Positions 12,462 to 25,055 of a stretch of DNA of 64,000 nucleotides are shown piece after piece. The first letter of the stretch is position 1, and each line of letters opens with the position of its first letter. The DNA lies in contig JAQGEQ010000079.1 of the NCBI GenBank assembly GCA_034620365.1, forward strand, positions 248,001 through 312,000, written 5' to 3'. Source of the stretch: Pegea sp. RAD2-039. Its lineage: Eukaryota > Chordata > Thaliacea > Salpida > Salpidae. The translations under genes and the position numbers were made by a program. The notes under the pieces were generated by a model, which did no database searches, was not told the DNA's origin, and worked only from the letters and a program-made list of their open reading frames with translations.

Positions 12462-13798
12462 TCAATTCTGAAAAATAAAACATTATTCATTATTTTATCT
12501 GCGGCAAAAATGTGATCTTATCAAAATTTGAAGTCACTTACTTTCAATATAGGAGCAATTAACGACTCCATGCTCTTAATCTGATCAAGATTACAGTTAA
12601 ATTTTGCAAGTTGATCATCTAACATTTTCTTAACCAAAGCTCCTTCATTCTATAAACAAACAGACTTTTATAATTTGAAAATTTCATGAAATGCAGATAC
12701 TCACTGGATTTTTAAGATAGTCGTTTTTATTAACCATATCTTCACACATTTTTACTTGTTCTTGACATTCTAAAATTTTGCCTTCAACCATTTTCAGTAT
12801 TTCAAGACATTTTATGTTTTTCTAGAAAAATTAAATGTTGAATAATTATAAAGAAAACAAAAAATTAAAATATCAATTTAATTATTCATATAACATTATT
12901 AGTAACCAAATTATAAGCACTTATATTTTTTAGTTAGGACAGTTATAAAACTTACTTCATTTTGTTTATAATCACAGCAAGCTTTAATATATCGAAGAGT
13001 TTTAATCAAACAAATTGTAGATATCTTCCAAATTATTTTTATCACCCTGTAATTGATTAAATAATTAAATTAATTCTATAACATTAAACTAAAATTATTT
13101 TTGCTAGAACAAAGATTTTCCTGTAAGCTTTGAAATATGTAGACTAAGGTAAAAGCTTATAATCTTTTTTCTCAAAATAACAGAATTAATTAATAAACTT
13201 TTTCAGTATTTTGTTTTTATTTAAAAAATATTATTAATTATGTTTATTGAGAATACATATAAATATATATTTAGTTATCTAACTGAAATTAATCCCTTAA
13301 ATATTTATTTACTTAAAAAAACATCTTCTTATGTTAGATTACTGTTAAATATTTACACTTTTTTAACCAAGACCTAAACTGAAATAGAAATGTTAATTAC
13401 AATTTGAGGAAACGAATTAGAAAGTTGATGGTCAACCCAACCACCACAGCTGCGAACAGTATTTGTATTATCAATTCCTTTTCTTGAAGTTGTTTAAGCT
13501 CAAAGTTTTCTATAAACTCATCAATTTTACTGCTAAGCATTTCAATTAGTTTTTCCATTTCTAAATTCTGTACTAATTCAATCCAGCTTTTTTCTGGTTC
13601 TTTTTCAGAAACATAATTGCTTATTGGTTTCAATAATTGCCAATTAGTGGGTTCTTCCACAACTTCAGGCTGAGTAGAGAACAACAAACTGTTTATGCTG
13701 CTTACTGCGTCATCGAAACTATAAAAGTAAGAAATAGGAGCAGTCATAAATAAGACTGAAACCCAAGTTCTAAGAGCTTTTAATGATTTAGATAGCAT
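12462..13798 (-). CDS. Unknown small membrane/coiled-coil protein, five exons
   Basis: I do not recognise the family. Exons on minus: 13798-13401, 13046-12956, 12821-12705, 12649-12542 and a possible last exon 12467-12462 (one residue plus stop), giving about 239 residues. All junctions are GT/AG and in phase. The start is at 13798 because the duplicated relic at 19 kb begins to match exactly at this MLSKS; an upstream in-frame Met is not shared. Residues 12-26 are hydrophobic (WVSVLFMTAPISYFY), then an acidic linker, an amphipathic helix rich in E/K/L (about 75-105), and a membrane segment (IIQILFAAVVVGLTINFLI, about 109-127). A second hydrophobic stretch crosses the exon 1-2 junction, and then comes a helical region with several cysteines (KCLEILKMVEGKILECQEQV). 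It lies downstream of connexin B on the same strand. If the first intron is not used, exon 1 alone encodes 133 residues. Confidence 0.6.
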
Positions 13799-13801
13799 TG
13801 T

Positions 13802-14890
13802 TCGTTGTAAAAAATGCTTTGATAATAAAAATAACTTGCAAATAGAGTTATCAATCAAGGTAATGAAGCCAACAGGATACTCGAATAAATCAAATTACTG
13901 TTTATGAAAAAATGGTAAAATATTTCAGCGTTATTGGATATTCCACAAGTGATTATAAAGTCATAAATAGTTTTACTAAAAACCATAGTTATATAATCAA
14001 CTCAATAACTTGATATTGCATAGCTATGAATTATAATCTAATAAATTTTTGGAAAAAGATAGTACTTTTAATTTTTATAAATCTAACCTTTTTTAACTAT
14101 GCTTTTATTAGTTTGTAATACTTAGGTTAAATGAAATTTTCTTATCTAAATAAAGTAGCTTTTATATTCACCCAAACAACTGAATCAGCAACCATAATAA
14201 TAAATAATAAAGTTTGTCAACAACATATCACAAGAAAATTAAACTGTAAACTTGTAAATGATAATTATAAGATGTTAAAGTTTACAATTATCAAACAAAA
14301 GTAAAGTTTTTTTTATATAAATCCAAATATTACTGATAAATCAAATTAATTAATTCATAATATTTAAATATTAAAAATTGTTAATAAAATGTTTTTATGA
14401 CTTTACTAAAGATTTCTAAACAGCATAAGTAACATTTAATATATTCTGATTGACTTAGTAACAAAATCAAAAGGTAACTTCGAAAAACTCTTAAAAATAT
14501 AAAAATTAGTTTTAATATTTTCAAAAAAATTCTTTATTTATTACATTCAAAATCAAGAGAAAATCATTTAATGAAGAAAATTACTTCCTCAATTCACTTT
14601 CTGCTAATTTAAACTGAAATTACTAAAGTTAGAAAAACTAACAAAATAAGAACCATAAAAAGTGAAAACTTTGTTACCAAACTGATACAAAATGTTGAAA
14701 ACTTTCAAAAATTGAATATATTGAAAACCAAGCTTTTGATGAAAGCTTTTATTTATTATTTTCACAATTTCAAGTAAAATTTATAACTTTTAAACAAATA
14801 CTGCTAAAATCAATAGAATAGTTTCATCATGTGACTCTATATATCTTCTTGGATATTTCCATTCTTTCATCCACATTATCGATATCTGAT
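13802..14890. other. AT-rich spacer
   Basis: Between the membrane/coiled-coil gene and the 3' end of connexin B. At 14913 down to about 14825 on minus an open segment (KKLHSINSSDIDNVDERMEI) follows a TAG acceptor; it could be a cytoplasmic tail exon of connexin B, but its phase does not fit exon 8. Confidence 0.4.
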
Positions 14891-15259
14891 GAATTAATCG
14901 AATGTAATTTCTTCTATCAAATTAAAATTTATATCAATTATAATCATATATAATTATTACATATGTTAAAAATCACTTTTAAACTTCTTTATTTTACTTG
15001 CTAAAATCATTTGTGAATATTCATTTAATTTGTAATTATAATCTATAATAATAATAATCAGTTAAAACATTTAAGTAAATAGTAATTCATAATAATTAGT
15101 TTAGATTACCAAGCTAGTTAACTCTTTGAAAGTCTGTTTAAAGTATTTTGACATAAATTTCGAAAACATTTTCTTAAAATATAAAAACTTATCGTTTTTG
15201 CAGGCAGATTTTTAAACATTTCAAAACAATTAATTATTCCACCGTTTTACTAATACAAC

Positions 15260-17581
15260 TTAGCACAACTCACCTATTCTTTTGTGTTGAATCATTCGTA
15301 GAAAGATAGAAACTACTTCAAAGACAGTAATAAAGATACAAAATACTGACAAAATATTCATATATCTCAAATAAACAGTTTTTTCCTGAAAAATATGAAT
15401 TTCAAAAACAAGGTTTTTACTTTCAGTACAATTCAAGTATCTTAAAAATAGAATAAGGAAGAAACAGAAACTACTTCTTTATATTTAAGCTACTTTATCA
15501 AAAAGATAGTTTAAAATGCAAAATTCTACGAGCAAATTTAGATGTGATATGCATTTAGCTCGTTTAGGTTTACGATTGAAAGTTAATTGACAAGTTTACT
15601 TTGATCTTATACTTTGAAGTTTATTAAAAAGCAAAACACTCTATAAACTTAAAAATAAATAACAACTTTAAGCATTTGGACTAACATAAGGACGAGACAC
15701 CCAGCAAGGAACAAAGTTGTCTGCAATTCGTAAATGTTGATAACAAGCATCTAGAGTAGCTTCATCTGTACCAGTACATTCATACTTTCCCGGTACTTCC
15801 ATCCAAACATACTCTATTAAACTGGTTGCTGTTTGTCGTCTACCATTCTATTAAAAGTATCATTACAAATCTTAGAAATTATTTGGAACTCGTGATAGAA
15901 CTTTACCTTGATGTTGAAGAGATACGATCCAAAGAATATAAAAATAACTTCTAGAGTCAAACGAGCAAATAAGTTTATCAAATTTGTTATTTGCAATTTT
16001 CTTGTTTGGGGAATCTTTAACACATTTATATATTAACAATTTAATTTCTATAAATACTGAAGTTCTTATTCATTTTCAACTTACTTCAATAATATCTTTT
16101 CCACGAATAACATTTTTCATCTTGTAGTTTCCAATTGACTTTTCACGATCTTCAAGTTTTCTGATATTTTTTACATCTTGATTACATTCAGCAAGCTGGT
16201 AAAAGTTTGAAAAAGCTCAATTAGTTAGAGATTTTATATATTGAATAGTTCTATATTTTTATAAATACTAATGAATAAAATCATAAATTAACTAATTTTG
16301 CTCACTGAAGTATTTGAGTAGTCCTCAGTTTTTCTTAGTTCAAGCACTTTCTTGGCTGATTCAATTTTTGTAATTTGTGTTGTCACATAACTGACGTACA
16401 GATGAAACATCAAAGTTGGAATTGAAATAGCAATTAACTAAATATAAAATAGTTTATACAAACTGATGTTCGTTAACTCGAAATCTAGTTGAGTTGTTAT
16501 GCTGTCATGAAACAGAAGTTTACCTGAAATGACCAGAACCTCATGTGAGATATCTTAGCAAACTGATTGTAGCACATATTTTCACATCCAGCTATATTTT
16601 GTGAGCATTGAAAATCATCTTGTTCATCTCCATAAGCTGTTAAAACATTAAGGACCAATCAATGTATAGTTATTTAGTTAAAAGTATCTTTTGCGTGAGA
16701 TAGTAGATTAATAGAAAAATTGTATATATTTGTTTGCATTTTACTTTAATTTACCTCAAAACTAACTGTTAAATACATAAAATGTTATCAAATTGTTAAA
16801 GATATTTTAAAATACTTCGACAATTAAACAAAAGTTAAGATGTAATCAGATAAGTATGTTTAAGAAAGCTTGTATTCAACAGCATATTATGTTAAGTGAT
16901 TTGTTCAAGGTTAATTTGTAGGTTAAAAAACACCAATAAAAGAACAATCAATAAAGAATAACATTTTCAAACAAATTTGAAACATAAAGTTGAAAATACA
17001 ATAACAAATCTAAATACAATAACTCTTACAGTTAAAAATAAAAACTCTTATAGTTTCAATAATAAACAAACTATTGTTATTCTAAATTTTCTAATGATTA
17101 AACTGAAACCACGTTAGATGAAAGTTGTTGTATCATTTATTAGTCTTTCAATCTAATATTCAACTAAAGTTAAAACTTACCGTCACTTACTGGAGACGCT
17201 AAAACAAAAAGACGAAAAACAAATGTCATCAGATACCAAACTTGTCCTAAGCCAGTAGAATGGTTTGTGACCTAAAATAATTTCTTGTTTTATTTTGGTC
17301 AAAATTACACTTTCATTATATTAGTATTTTGCTTGTTTTGCTTATTATCTTATTATTTTACTTGTTTATCAAAATACATCAACTATTTGTTGATTATAGA
17401 AATAACTAGTATACAATAGTAGTATTTTGTTAGATGGTGTTTATAAGCTTGTTAGTCTAAAACTTTTCAATAAAACCGACAAATTTATCAAAAATAATTT
17501 AATAAGATTGCATAAATTACTGACAGTAAAATAAACAGGTTTTATTACCTGTTTTACAAGATTATCAAAAAATTCAAACAT
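15260..17581 (-). CDS. Connexin B (gap-junction channel subunit), eight exons seen
   Basis: Exons on minus: 17581-17549, 17271-17181, 16636-16524, 16437-16306, 16195-16085, 16014-15907, 15835-15674 and 15385-15274. Reading on from the last gives a stop at 15260 (about 291 residues); alternatively a GTGAGT donor at 15273 leads to a short exon near 14913-14894. Exon lengths 33, 91, 113, 132, 111, 108 and 162 equal those of copy A. Loop 1 has C-x6-C-x3-C and ISHMRFW; loop 2 has C-x10-C-x12-C ending PCWVSRPYEKT. The donor after exon 7 is GTTAGT, weaker than the GTAAGG of copy A. Intron 3 (16523-16438) is identical by eye to copy A, whereas exons 1-2 differ at many residues; intron 6 resembles copy C. 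The tail is the uncertain part. Confidence 0.9.
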
Positions 17582-18144
17582 TTTTCTACAATCTTTGATA
17601 AATTTCAAAAGCTACTGAATACTGACAAGTGAAGTAGTCAATGTCTTTTTATATAGTCTGAAAGTGATAATGATGACGTCGATAACTTTTACTACCAACA
17701 TTCATATTTCTATACAAATTAAGAATTTTTTTAAGTTCTTTTGTTAACATTTTAATATCAATCAAATTTAAATTTGTTCATGCCTAAATTATTTTAAACT
17801 AAATAATTAAATTCTCCTAATTTGTCTCACTTTAAGTTGATTACTTTATTATTTGTTTATATAAATACACATATATAAACTTCTGTTACAAAACTGCATT
17901 ATCTTGATCATCAACTATTTGACTTAAAACGTTAATTTCAACTCAATAAAACTGTTAGAGAAGAACCAGATGGGTTATGATGATGAAAAGCTTTCTAATT
18001 AATGATTGCTGCACAAGCTGACAAGGAACAAACATTTTGAAAATCTTTTTAATCATTCTTCTTCTTACTGATGACTTTTAAACAAACATAAATCTAAAAA
18101 TCTAAAATCGTTCAGTTTATCAGTCAAACTTTAAAGAAAAATAA

Positions 18145-18530
18145 TTTCAGATAAATAATGAATAGAAGCCATTGAATGTGTTCACGGTGTGACAATAAAA
18201 AGATTTATTGTATCATTAGAAGAGTTGTACTTTGTCCTGACAATTCTATTTTTATACAAAACCTTCTTATTATTGTTTAGATCAACTTTGTATAAAATAT
18301 TCAGAATAGCAAAAAACTTTAACATGGAAACTCATTTAAATAATTTGTTTATGTTAAATAAAAACCAGTTTATGCTTGACTTAAATAAATCAAATACTTG
18401 TCAAGTTTAACTTGCAGAAAAACTAATAAGAATAAAAGTTGCTTTGAAAATATTAAACTGAATAGTATACTAGTATGTTGAGTAACTTTGATACTTTCAA
18501 TTCTATTATTTTGGTATTTCATTTTTGGCA
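18145..18530 (-). repeat. Right arm of inverted duplication
   Basis: Reverse-complement partner of 4445-4830, upstream of connexin B. The inner part (about 18145-18310) also resembles 20822-21000 in direct orientation, so this flank exists in at least three copies. Confidence 0.85.
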
Positions 18531-18559
18531 ACTTCAAACTTATCAAATTCTTGGACAAA

Positions 18560-19372
18560 TTTTGCAGGTTAATATCTAACATTTTACATCCTTAGCTCCT
18601 TGATTATATAAACAAAATAACTTTTCTAATCTTAAAGTTTTATTAAATAAAGGAATTCATATGTGTTTAGAGATAAATGTTTTCACAAAATTAGTAAAAT
18701 TTAGAAGATTTATGTCGATTCTAAAAAGATTATTAAAGAGTTGAATCGTTCAGATTCACAATAAGCTTAAACAAACTGACGAGTTCTTAAAACAACATTT
18801 TGAATAATTTATATAGAAATAAAGAGAAATGTTGTTGGATACATGAAATATCAAGTAGATGGTTTACATAACTTTAAAAATGAATTACAAATACTATTTG
18901 AAGAAACGCTCTAGAAAGTTGATATTTAATTTAACCCCTTAAATTGAAAGCAGTATTTGTTTTATAAGTTTCTTTTTCTGAAACTGTTTAGACTCAAAGT
19001 TATCAATAAATTCATTTAATTTATACTTGGTTATTTTAAATAGTTTTTTTTTATTCTAAAATTTCCTAAACTGGTTAGATACTGCAACAAGTTGATCGTT
19101 TCAAATAATTTTTCTACCTCTAAAGTTGTATCAACTCAATGAAGCTGTTTTATTTTATATAATCTTATCTGGTTCTTTTTCAGAAACATAATTGCTTATT
19201 GGTTTATTAATTACCAATTTGTGGTTTCTTCCACAACTTCAGACTGAGTAGAGAACAACAAACTGTTTATGCTGCTTACTGCGTCATCGAAACTATAAAA
19301 GTAAGAAATAGGAGCAGCCATAAAAAAGACTGAAACCCAAGTTCTAAGAGCTTGTACTGATTTACTCAGCAT
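18560..19372 (-). pseudogene. Dead copy of the membrane/coiled-coil gene
   Basis: From 19372 down to about 19222 the minus strand matches the first 53 codons of the gene at 13798 with few changes (MLSKSVQALRTWVSVFFMAA, SFDDAVSSINSLLFSTQSE). It then reads TGG TAA where the intact gene has TGG CAA, and single-base indels follow. Further down (about 19060-18905) the acidic helix and membrane-segment region are recognisable but shifted, with an inserted stretch at about 19030-19180. A remnant of exon 4 lies near 18560-18610. It sits on the other side of connexin B from the intact gene, in the same orientation. Confidence 0.75.
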
Positions 19373-19799
19373 TTTACTCTCTAAATCAAATTCATTCTGT
19401 TGATAGCAAATTCTAAACTATTTTTAGAACTCCTATATTCAATGGACAAAAATTTTATTACAATACTCTAAAAGTATATAATAATTTTAACAAATAATAT
19501 AGTTTTTGAAAATAAAACTTGAAATAAATATTCTGTAAATAATTTCTCTTTGTTTTTCTTGTAAAAACCTATCTACCAAGCTGTGAAAAAGATTTTTGTG
19601 TGAAACTTTGAGAGAAACTAGAATAGATAGATTCATCTTGTAATTGAAAACATGGAAATAACTGCAAGTTGAAAAAGTTCTAAAAATTAGTGACACATTT
19701 TTATAGTAAACAATTTTCAGTAAAAATCTTTTAAAGATAAGATTAATATAAGAAATCTAATTTGAATAAACATTTTTTTTTGCTTAAACAGTTAATTAT

Positions 19800-20035
19800 C
19801 GCTTTATTTCAAGCATGGAAAGTATCTTCCCTAATTATTGGTTGCTTCGGTACAAACAAAAGCTACGAGAGTTAACCTAGGTAGAAATCTACAATCCGTT
19901 GACCTCAATGTTACTGTCCTAGGTCACTTAGCTGTGTCATCGAACAGCAAATCTAGAGAGTTAGGATAGCTGTCAACTTCCTTTCATCAACAACTCGTCC
20001 AACGATGCTAAGCCAATAAACACAAGCGTTAAGAT
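19800..20035. repeat. Unidentified GC-richer insertion
   Basis: A block of about 235 bases with noticeably higher GC than its flanks and no open frame on either strand. Contrast in composition suggests an inserted repeat or SINE-like sequence, but I see no tRNA boxes, terminal repeats or target-site duplication that would name it. The rest of 19380-20740 is plain AT-rich spacer. Confidence 0.3.
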
Positions 20036-20821
20036 AAGATCATACAAATGTTAATTTTAAATTGAATAAATGTTTTAAGCTGGTTTTAAAATAATTCAAA
20101 TCAAAGAAATAATCTAATTATTCAAACAAATAAAACTCGTGAAGAAGGTTTCAACTAAAATCAAAACTGTTTATTTTTGGTAATTTTAGTGCTTATGAAA
20201 TTTATAAAAAATTATTGTTAATCTTGAAGACTCAATTTTTAGTTTCAAATTTCTATTAAATATTCTGCAAAATTATTTATAAATTTGTGACAAGGAAATT
20301 ATTTCAGAAAATTTGTTTATAATAGTTTTCTACAAGTTTAATTAAAAACAGCTCTTAAGACAATCAACATTAATTTTCAGTTTATTTTTAATCGTCAAGA
20401 TAATTAAAAATGAAAGAAAATTATATATGTTTTGAAAATCAATTTTGCCACAAAATTAGTGTTCCATTAATAATAATAATAATAATAGTTTGGAAAATGT
20501 TTTTAATAAAATTATATTAAGAATTTTTTTCCAAATTTTTATTTACTAGAAAAAATTAACATATACATTTTAATTATTTTTTGTGATAAACTGAAAAGGT
20601 TTTAAATTAAACAAAATTATTAAAGAAGTCATTATAAAAAACATAAATAATTCGATTTTACTACTAGTAGGTGGTTGTCGAACAAACTTGATTTTTCCAA
20701 AGACATACATCCTTTTTTTTATTCTTTTTCAAACTTATTAATAGATTTTAGCAAAATTTTAAATCTAAAAATCAAAGAATTATTCAGTTTATTATTCAAA
20801 CGTTTGAACAAAATATTTCAA

Positions 20822-21000
20822 AATAAGGTAATGAATAGAAACCGTTAGAAGTATTCACGGTATGATAATGAAAAGATCTAATTTATTATTACAACAGCTA
20901 AGAGTTTCTTTTTAAATCTGCTTTTCATACAAAACATTTTCATCATTATATAGATAATATTACAACTTTGTAATAAATATTCAGTATAGCAAAACAACAT
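20822..21000 (+). repeat. Third, diverged copy of the connexin flanking repeat
   Basis: Matches about 18150-18310 in the same orientation: both carry TATTCACGGT/GTGTTCACGGT followed by a run ending in AAAGAT, then a CATACAAAAC-type stretch and TATTCAG(T/A)ATAGCAAAA. Identity is clearly lower than between the 4.4 kb and 18 kb copies. It lies upstream of connexin C. Confidence 0.6.
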
Positions 21001-21638
21001 CAACAATATAGCTTCAGTCTAGTTTAAAAACCTGTCTAAGTTATTTGTTCACTTTGTTTGTAAAACCACTCAGTGCAAACCTCAAAACAAAACACTTGAA
21101 TCAATTTGAAATTATTGGAAACAAATATTTTATAATGCTTCTAAAAAGTAGATATAAACTATGAGAATTGACTCATGCTGAATTTAGGAAACCTGGAAAG
21201 GTCCTAGGAGAAAAAAAAAACAATTTAAGTGTTTCCAATTTTGAAATGTAAATTTATTTTTGTTTTGTAAACTCAAAATTTGGATTTTAAATTCTGTAAG
21301 ATTTTTGATCAAAGTTTACCGGTGTTTTGAACTTTAATGACTAAAATATATTACTGAAAAAGTTTAAGATTAAAAACTGATACAAAAATTAAAGCATCGA
21401 GCTATATTAAAAATTTCAGAAAGAAATTTATTGGTTCAAGCAGTGGTTTATACCAGATAAATTCAAGAAGTATTTAAAGGAACCTTAAATTTAAATTAAC
21501 ATACAATTTTTTATAGATGACGTCACTACATCCATTTATCTTCTATACAAAAGATCAAACAGTCAACTGTCTCCTATAGTTATATAAATATTTTTGAAAG
21601 TTTTCTAAGCTTAATTGTGTGCCAAGACTTGAGAAAAG

Positions 21639-24484
21639 ATGTTAAGATTTTTTGAGAATATTACAAAACAAGTATATATTAACTTTTTCAACTTATAGAT
21701 TTATTACTTAAGATTGATGAATTTCTTTATCTTATCAAAAGATTTTTGCAAATTAATATAAACAAAGCTTCATCAGATTTTCTAATTAAACAGTTAACAT
21801 ATTGCTTACAAGCTTCCAGCATATGTTAACTTTTAAAAACGTTGAACTGTTAAGACTTGTTTTTCTAATTTTTTGTATTTTTAAACCTAATCAAAAAATA
21901 TTTATATTTATTTTAGGTATCAAACTACTCAACTGGCTTAGGACAAGTTTGGTATATAATGGTATTTGTATTCAGATTTACGGTAATATCAGTTATAGGA
22001 GAAAAAGGTTAGTAGCAGTAATCAATTAGTTATAAGAACTATAGATTAACTTGTAAACGTTTGATACTAGGTTTTAGAATATTTAGAAAATAACATGAAA
22101 TTATTATTAGCCTGAGATAATTGGTATAAAACCTAAGACTCTAAAGCAGAAAAGTATTTTTTTCTAGTTATATTTTAATTTATAGTTCTTACAACTTGAT
22201 TTTTGCTTGAAAGTCTTGTGAATACTTTGAAGCATAAAAACCAAAAAAGAGAATCTCCTTGTCTTACTTTAAACACAGTTGTTCACTAAAAGTTTTCTAT
22301 TTAAATGAAAATTATATAGATAGCATTATCTTTTTACCAACTTGATATCAAGAGAAATAAAATCTTGATAAGAGTTATCCATTTAATTATAGTCATAGAA
22401 AAAACTTCTGCGTAAGAATTTCTGTCATGTAGTTTGATAAAAACTTTGACTTTTGATAATACCAGAGCTGATTTAAACCCCTCATTGAGTACAACGATTA
22501 ATTGAAATACAACTCAGACAAAATACCCGTTAAAACTAACCGGTCAACCATACTAAGCTAAAGAAAATTTGATTTAAAAACGTGCAGTAGCGACTGTAGT
22601 GATTTATATGCTGACCAAAATAAGGTTATTTAAGTTTAAAATAAAAAAACAGAATCAACTTGTACTTTCTTACAAATTATGTTAAGCTAAAAATAATTTG
22701 ATATTATAATCAAACAATTTTTTAGCACTAGAGTTTTAATTCGTTGCGTTTTTAAAGTTTATAAAGATGAACAAAAAGCTTTTAAATGTTCTCAAAAATT
22801 GGTTGGATGTGAAAACATGTGCTACAATCAATTTGCCAAAATTTCCCATTTAAGGTTTTGGGCGTTTCAAGTAACTTCTACTTTCATAATGATAATAAAT
22901 TAGCTATTGATGACGGATTCTTGAAATAATATGAAGTATTTTACTCTCAGGTGATTGCAGTTTCAATTCCAACCTTTCTGTTTCATCTATATGTCAATTA
23001 TGTGACAACACAAATAAATAAAATCAAACTCGCTGAGAAATCACTCAAAGACACTAAAGTTCATGGAAACGTTGCGGTACATTTATTTCAAATCGAAATT
23101 CAATTTACTAGGACAACATATTGTTGACATACTTACTTGTCTACAAAATAATCTCGATATAATCTCAAAATAAGTTTGCTTTTCGCTCATATACTTCATT
23201 ATGCTGCGATGTTTCATAATCCAGCTAAATTTAGATTTAGTTTATCTTGACTAAGAGGTTTTCGAACCACATCTTACATGATTTATATTTGTCTTTATAT
23301 AGATGGCGTTCAATGTAATTCGTACTTAGTCTTTAAAGTTGTGATTTTAAAAGCTAAGATGAAATCACATCTAAATATTTCTCAGTGAATCTTTAGAATT
23401 TTATTTAAATTAAAGTTCTTTTATGTTTTATCATCTGTTTTCTACATAGAATTTTAAGTATCATCAAGGTAAGAGAAGCCTTGACAAAAATCGTGAAAAG
23501 TTAATTGGAAACTACAAGATGAAAAATGTTATTCGTGGAAAAGATATTATTGAAGTAAGTTGAAAATGAATAAGAACTTCAGTATTCATAGAAATTCACT
23601 TGTTAATATATAAATGTGTTAAAGATTCCCCAAACAAGAAAACTGCAAATAGCAAATTTTATAAACTTATTTGCTCGTTTGACCCTGGAAGTTATTTTTA
23701 TATTCTTTGGATCGTATCTCTTCAACATCAAGGTAAAGTTTTATCACGAGTTCCAAATAATTTCTAAGATTTGTAATGATACTTTTAATAGAATGGTAGA
23801 CGACAAACAGCAACCAGTTTAATAGAGTACGTTTGGATGGAAGTCCCGGGAAAGTATGAATGTACTGGTACAGATGAGGCCACTCTAGATGCTTGTTATC
23901 AACATTTACGAATTGCAGACAACTTTGTTCCTTGCTGGGTGTCTCGTCCTTATGTTAGTCCAAATATTTGAGTTGAAATTGTTCTTCTTGAAAAATATTT
24001 TTTTATCTTAAATAATAAAGAACGTCTGTATAGAATACTGGAGTTAGATTTATAAGCTAAGCTATTTTCAATAATTTATTTTACTTATATTTCTTCTGAA
24101 GTGAAGTTTAAAGCTGTTTTTTGGAAGTATATAACATTGGCTATTACATTTTTGCAGGAAAAAACCGTTCTTTTAAGATACATGAACAATATTTCTCTAG
24201 TTTGTGTTTGTATAACTATTTTTGAAATAGTTTCATTTTTTCTTAGAATGTTCAGTCATAGAAAAAGCAAGTGATGGTTTTATTATTATTTATTAAGAAG
24301 TCTTAATTGAAAATTGTATATTTAATTCTAAATATCATACTCATATGATAATGAAGATTTTTTTTTCAGAAGTAAGTCATGTTTCGGTGGTGAAAGTTTA
24401 AACCGAAATTGTGCGGAAAAGATATATCAAATATTGAAAATATCAAAAATATTAAAATCAATGCTTGAAGTTTGTTCAGATTAA
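21639..24484 (+). CDS. Connexin C (gap-junction channel subunit), nine exons
   Basis: Exons: 21639-21671, 21917-22007, 22758-22870, 22951-23076, 23450-23554, 23625-23732, 23792-23953, 24158-24270 and 24370-24484, about 321 residues. Exons 1, 2, 3, 6, 7 and 8 have the same lengths as in copy A; exon 8 at 113 bases supports the weak GTGATG donor over an immediate stop (TGA 24272-24274). Loop 1 reads CSQKLVGCENMC then ISHLRFW; loop 2 has C-x10-C-x12-C and PCWVSRPYEKT. Exons 1-4 and the start of exon 5 are well diverged from A and B, but from about 23490 to 23975 sequence, introns included, becomes almost identical to B. The tail differs from both other copies and contains several lysines and three cysteines. 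Confidence 0.88.
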
Positions 24485-24489
24485 CAATC

Positions 24490-25055
24490 TGATTACCGAG
24501 AGATTAAAGAAATTTAACACTTTTTAGATTGTTATCATGTCTTCCTTATTTATAATTTTTGTAATATGTTTTGTATGACTTTACGAAATTATTTTTACCA
24601 ATACTTTTACTTTTGGAATACCTATAAAAATGAGCTTTGATTAAAAATGATATTCAAAGATTTTTCGATTTCGTTTCAAATTTATGTGAGTGATTGTCAG
24701 TCATCAGCCCTTGTGCTCCGTAATTAATACAAGGCTTCTGTTTTAATTGGTATTCTTACAAAACTAGATCCGTTGGCTTATAAGTATTAAAGAGCTGCTC
24801 AAAAAATAAATATCTTGTGTTGATTATAGTTAGAGTCTTCAAAATTGGTTATGGGTTATTAAATAAAATCAATAAAGCAGTTACAACGCATATTTGCGTA
24901 GAAGTTGATTAACCAATAAATATATAATGAGATATAAATATTATAAATACTAGATACACATTTTACCAAAATAAAGAATAAGGTAGAATTGCTGGTATAA
25001 ATTAATCTTTTTTCTATTTAAATCAAAATAAAGATATTTTTTAAAACTTCGTTCT
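24490..25055. other. AT-rich spacer downstream of connexin C
   Basis: No gene or repeat recognised. Confidence 0.5.

Noticed and set aside
5383-24484. Innexin/pannexin identity for the gap-junction genes
   Set aside because: Loop 1 GCENMCYNQ and ISHxRFW, C-x6-C-x3-C and the (S/A)RPYEKT block are connexin signatures; innexin motifs are absent.
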